Below the pieces are notes generated by a model. It was not told where the DNA came from. It did no database searches and saw only the letters and a program-made list of their open reading frames with translations. Source: Nocardia cerradoensis NBRC 101014 (GTDB lineage: Bacteria; Actinomycetota; Actinomycetes; Mycobacteriales; Mycobacteriaceae). Taken from it: a DNA stretch of 55,265 nt. The position numbers were made by a program, and so were the translations under genes. The stretch is from contig NZ_BAFW01000037.1 in NCBI RefSeq assembly GCF_000308535.1, positions 1 through 55,265 of the forward strand. Direction: 5' to 3'. Below are positions 53,603-55,265 of the stretch, in pieces. Each line of letters begins with the position of its first letter. The first letter of the stretch is position 1.

Positions 53603-54958
53603 CTACCTGTCGACGTGTTCGGCCGGAGCACCTTCCCCGACGGTGCCGGCGAACCAGGCGCAGAGTAGGACGGCGAGTAGGGGGAAGGTGAAGGCGAGGG
53701 TGAGGGAGGTCAGTTGGGCGAGCCAGCCTATGACGGAGGGGCCGGCGAGGAAGCCGAGGTAGCCGAGGCCGAAGACCTTGGACATATCGGTAGCGGCGGT
53801 GGCGGTGCTCAGATTGCCTGCGGCGGTGAAGATCTGGGGGACGCCGCCGGCGAGGCCGAGACCGGCGAGGACCCAGCCCGCGAGACTCAGGGGCAGCCAC
53901 GGCGAGGCCATGATGACGGCGAGACCGGCGGCGCCGAGAACCGAACCCCAGCGGACGACGGCGATGCGGCCGAAGCGTTCGCTGACCCGGTCCGCGGTGA
54001 AGCGGCCGACGGTCATCGCGATGGAGAACGCGCCGAACGACAGGGCGGCGGTGGCGTCGCTGACGCCCAGATGTTCGTGCGTCTGCAGTGCGCTCCAGTC
54101 GTTGGCCACACCCTCGGCCATCAGCAGGGCGAAGGCGATCGCGGCCAGCGCCAGGACTTTCGGAGGCAACCAGTGCCGGACGCGTCGCCGCACGGCCGAA
54201 TCGGTTGCGCGGCGACCGGTCCGTGATCCCGAGGCCGGGGCCCCGGCTGCCGGAAGTGCCGCGGCCGATTCGGTGACAGCCACACTATTTCCGGCCGCGG
54301 AGTGGTCCGGGACTGCCGCGGATTCGGCGACGGTGGCTGCCGGCTCGACGTGCGAGGTGGCGTGCAGGCGGGGGAGCAGGCTCGGCACACTGGCCAGCAT
54401 CACCAGCAGGCCCAGTACGGCCGCGACCGCGAAACTCATCCGGATGTCGGCGCCTGCGTGCATGGCCGCCGCGCCGGCGAGCGAGCCCACCAGACCGCCG
54501 CAGGAGAACAGCGCGTGGAACGCCGCCATGATCGGCCGCCGGTAGACCCGCTCGACCTGCACGGCCTGGGCGTTCATCGACACGTCGAGCGCGCCGTTGC
54601 CGAAACCGAAGATCGCGAGCGCGATACCGAGCTGCACGGGTCCGGTGGCCCACGCCGGTCCGCTCACCGCCACGATCAGCCAGGCGACGGCCGCGGTGAC
54701 CAGGGTTCGGCTGCCGAAGCGGTCCGCGAGCGGACCCGCCGCCTGCATACCGACGATGCCGCTGCCGGCCATCACCAGGATCAGAATGCCGAGGGTCCCG
54801 TGCGAGACTCCGGTGCGATCCGTGATGACCGGAATGTGCACCACCCACATCGCGGCCAGGAACCCGTTGAGCGCGAACACCGCGAACACCGCTGCCCGCG
54901 CGCGGCGAGCGGCCGGAGCAACCGTCCCGCGCCGTGTCGTCTCCACCGATGAATGCAT
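53603..54958 (-). CDS. MFS transporter (YbjJ/fucose-permease-like)
   Basis: The 451-residue 12-helix protein starts after a basic N-terminus. FALNGFLAAMWVVHIPVITDR opens helix 1, GPLADRFGSRTLV is MFS motif A, GFGNGALDVSMNAQAVQVER is a hallmark of this group, and a cytoplasmic loop of about 70 residues rich in Ala/Ser/Pro lies between helices 6 and 7. GTG 54994 is in frame, but ATG 54958 follows TACCGT (54966-54971, minus strand) by seven bases. The substrate is unknown. Confidence 0.91.
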   Translation of the reverse strand: MHSSVETTRRGTVAPAARRARAAVFAVFALNGFLAAMWVVHIPVITDRTGVSHGTLGILILVMAGSGIVGMQAAGPLADRFGSRTLVTAAVAWLIVAVSGPAWATGPVQLGIALAIFGFGNGALDVSMNAQAVQVERVYRRPIMAAFHALFSCGGLVGSLAGAAAMHAGADIRMSFAVAAVLGLLVMLASVPSLLPRLHATSHVEPAATVAESAAVPDHSAAGNSVAVTESAAALPAAGAPASGSRTGRRATDSAVRRRVRHWLPPKVLALAAIAFALLMAEGVANDWSALQTHEHLGVSDATAALSFGAFSIAMTVGRFTADRVSERFGRIAVVRWGSVLGAAGLAVIMASPWLPLSLAGWVLAGLGLAGGVPQIFTAAGNLSTATAATDMSKVFGLGYLGFLAGPSVIGWLAQLTSLTLAFTFPLLAVLLCAWFAGTVGEGAPAEHVDR

Positions 54959-55019
54959 CGATTCGACGGTACCGGGCGCGCACCGATTGTTCACCGCACG
55001 AGAGGCCGTGCCGGGCCGT

Positions 55020-55265
55020 GTGGCTCGGCACGCGGAACCCCTTGGGGCCCAACACTCGAAGCGCCTGCCCCGCGGGTACGACTCCGGAGCGGAGGAGTGC
55101 GTCGAAGCGTCGTTGATTCGGCGGCGCCGACCGCGGTCGGCGGCTCCCCGTATCCCGAGCGATCACGGCATCGTCGACGTCACCGCACGGGCCCCGGATG
55201 AACCGGTTTCGATTCGAGTGTATGACCTACCACCGACACGTTTCGGCGCCGCGCCGGGTTCACCT
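55020..55265 (+). CDS. Possible start of a plus-strand gene cut by the window end
   Basis: From GTG 55020 one frame stays open to the end of the window. The last 25 or so codons read as a normal protein (DHGIVDVTARAPDEPVSIRV, then YDLPPTRFGAAP), like the first strands of an alpha/beta hydrolase, whereas the first half is Arg-rich and unlikely to be translated. The real start may be a TTG or lie further downstream. If real, it is divergent from the MFS gene. Low confidence. Confidence 0.25.
   Translation, partial: MARHAEPLGAQHSKRLPRGYDSGAEECVEASLIRRRRPRSAAPRIPSDHGIVDVTARAPDEPVSIRVYDLPPTRFGAAPGSP

Overview
The window is GC-rich actinobacterial chromosome, most likely from Nocardia or a close mycolic-acid relative. 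The reasons are the strong G/C third-position bias, many GTG starts, a Lhr/Nei2 DNA-repair pair, the accD5-accE5-maf-sseA-accA3 carboxylase block, birA, purK/purE, a FadE25-type acyl-CoA dehydrogenase and a lysine-catabolic lat/lrp/dehydrogenase group. From memory, most of these lie in one neighbourhood in Mycobacterium tuberculosis (about Rv3274c-Rv3302c). Here the accD5-accA3 block appears inverted relative to its flanks.

Layout: (1) 1-5.9 kb: a truncated membrane protein, a PLP aminotransferase, divergent glpK/glpD for glycerol use and a 57-residue membrane protein. (2) 5.9-14.1 kb: Nei2 and the giant helicase Lhr (minus strand), a VOC protein, a patatin-like gene interrupted by an in-frame TAG, and an SDR. 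(3) 14-17.6 kb: lysine catabolism, with a semialdehyde/piperideine-6-carboxylate dehydrogenase, an Lrp regulator and lysine 6-aminotransferase. (4) 17.7-24.3 kb: acyl-CoA carboxylase genes, Maf, and a rhodanese with a divergent cysteine-containing HTH regulator; a strong hairpin terminator closes the block. (5) 24.4-31.1 kb: Ser/Thr kinase, a DUF1707 protein and partner, biotin ligase BirA (which biotinylates the AccA3-type subunit), a PH-domain membrane protein and a two-component system. (6) 31-35.6 kb: GtrA, PurK/PurE, a TetR regulator and an acyl-CoA dehydrogenase with a palindromic operator pair. (7) 35.9-44.4 kb: accessory genes, including a GlcD-type oxidase divergent from a GroES-like protein, two drug-exporter/regulator-type arrangements and a small isochorismatase/HxlR group. 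(8) 44.6-47.5 kb: three-gene proton-translocating transhydrogenase. (9) 47.7-55.3 kb: MarR/MFS pair, TetR/SDR pair, a lone DUF2075 nuclease-helicase and a further MFS transporter.

Two points stand out. First, at least 17 genes have a TANNNT hexamer ending 6-8 bases before the start codon, the arrangement expected of leaderless transcripts; this fixes several starts (lat, birA, HIT, the 40.4-kb TetR, the last MFS). Second, the DUF2075 gene at 51.65-53.5 kb is compositionally unlike its neighbours. It joins a PD-(D/E)XK-like nuclease motif to a superfamily 1 helicase-like ATPase and is the best candidate here for an under-described (possibly antiviral) function. No tRNA, rRNA, insertion sequence or CRISPR array was seen.
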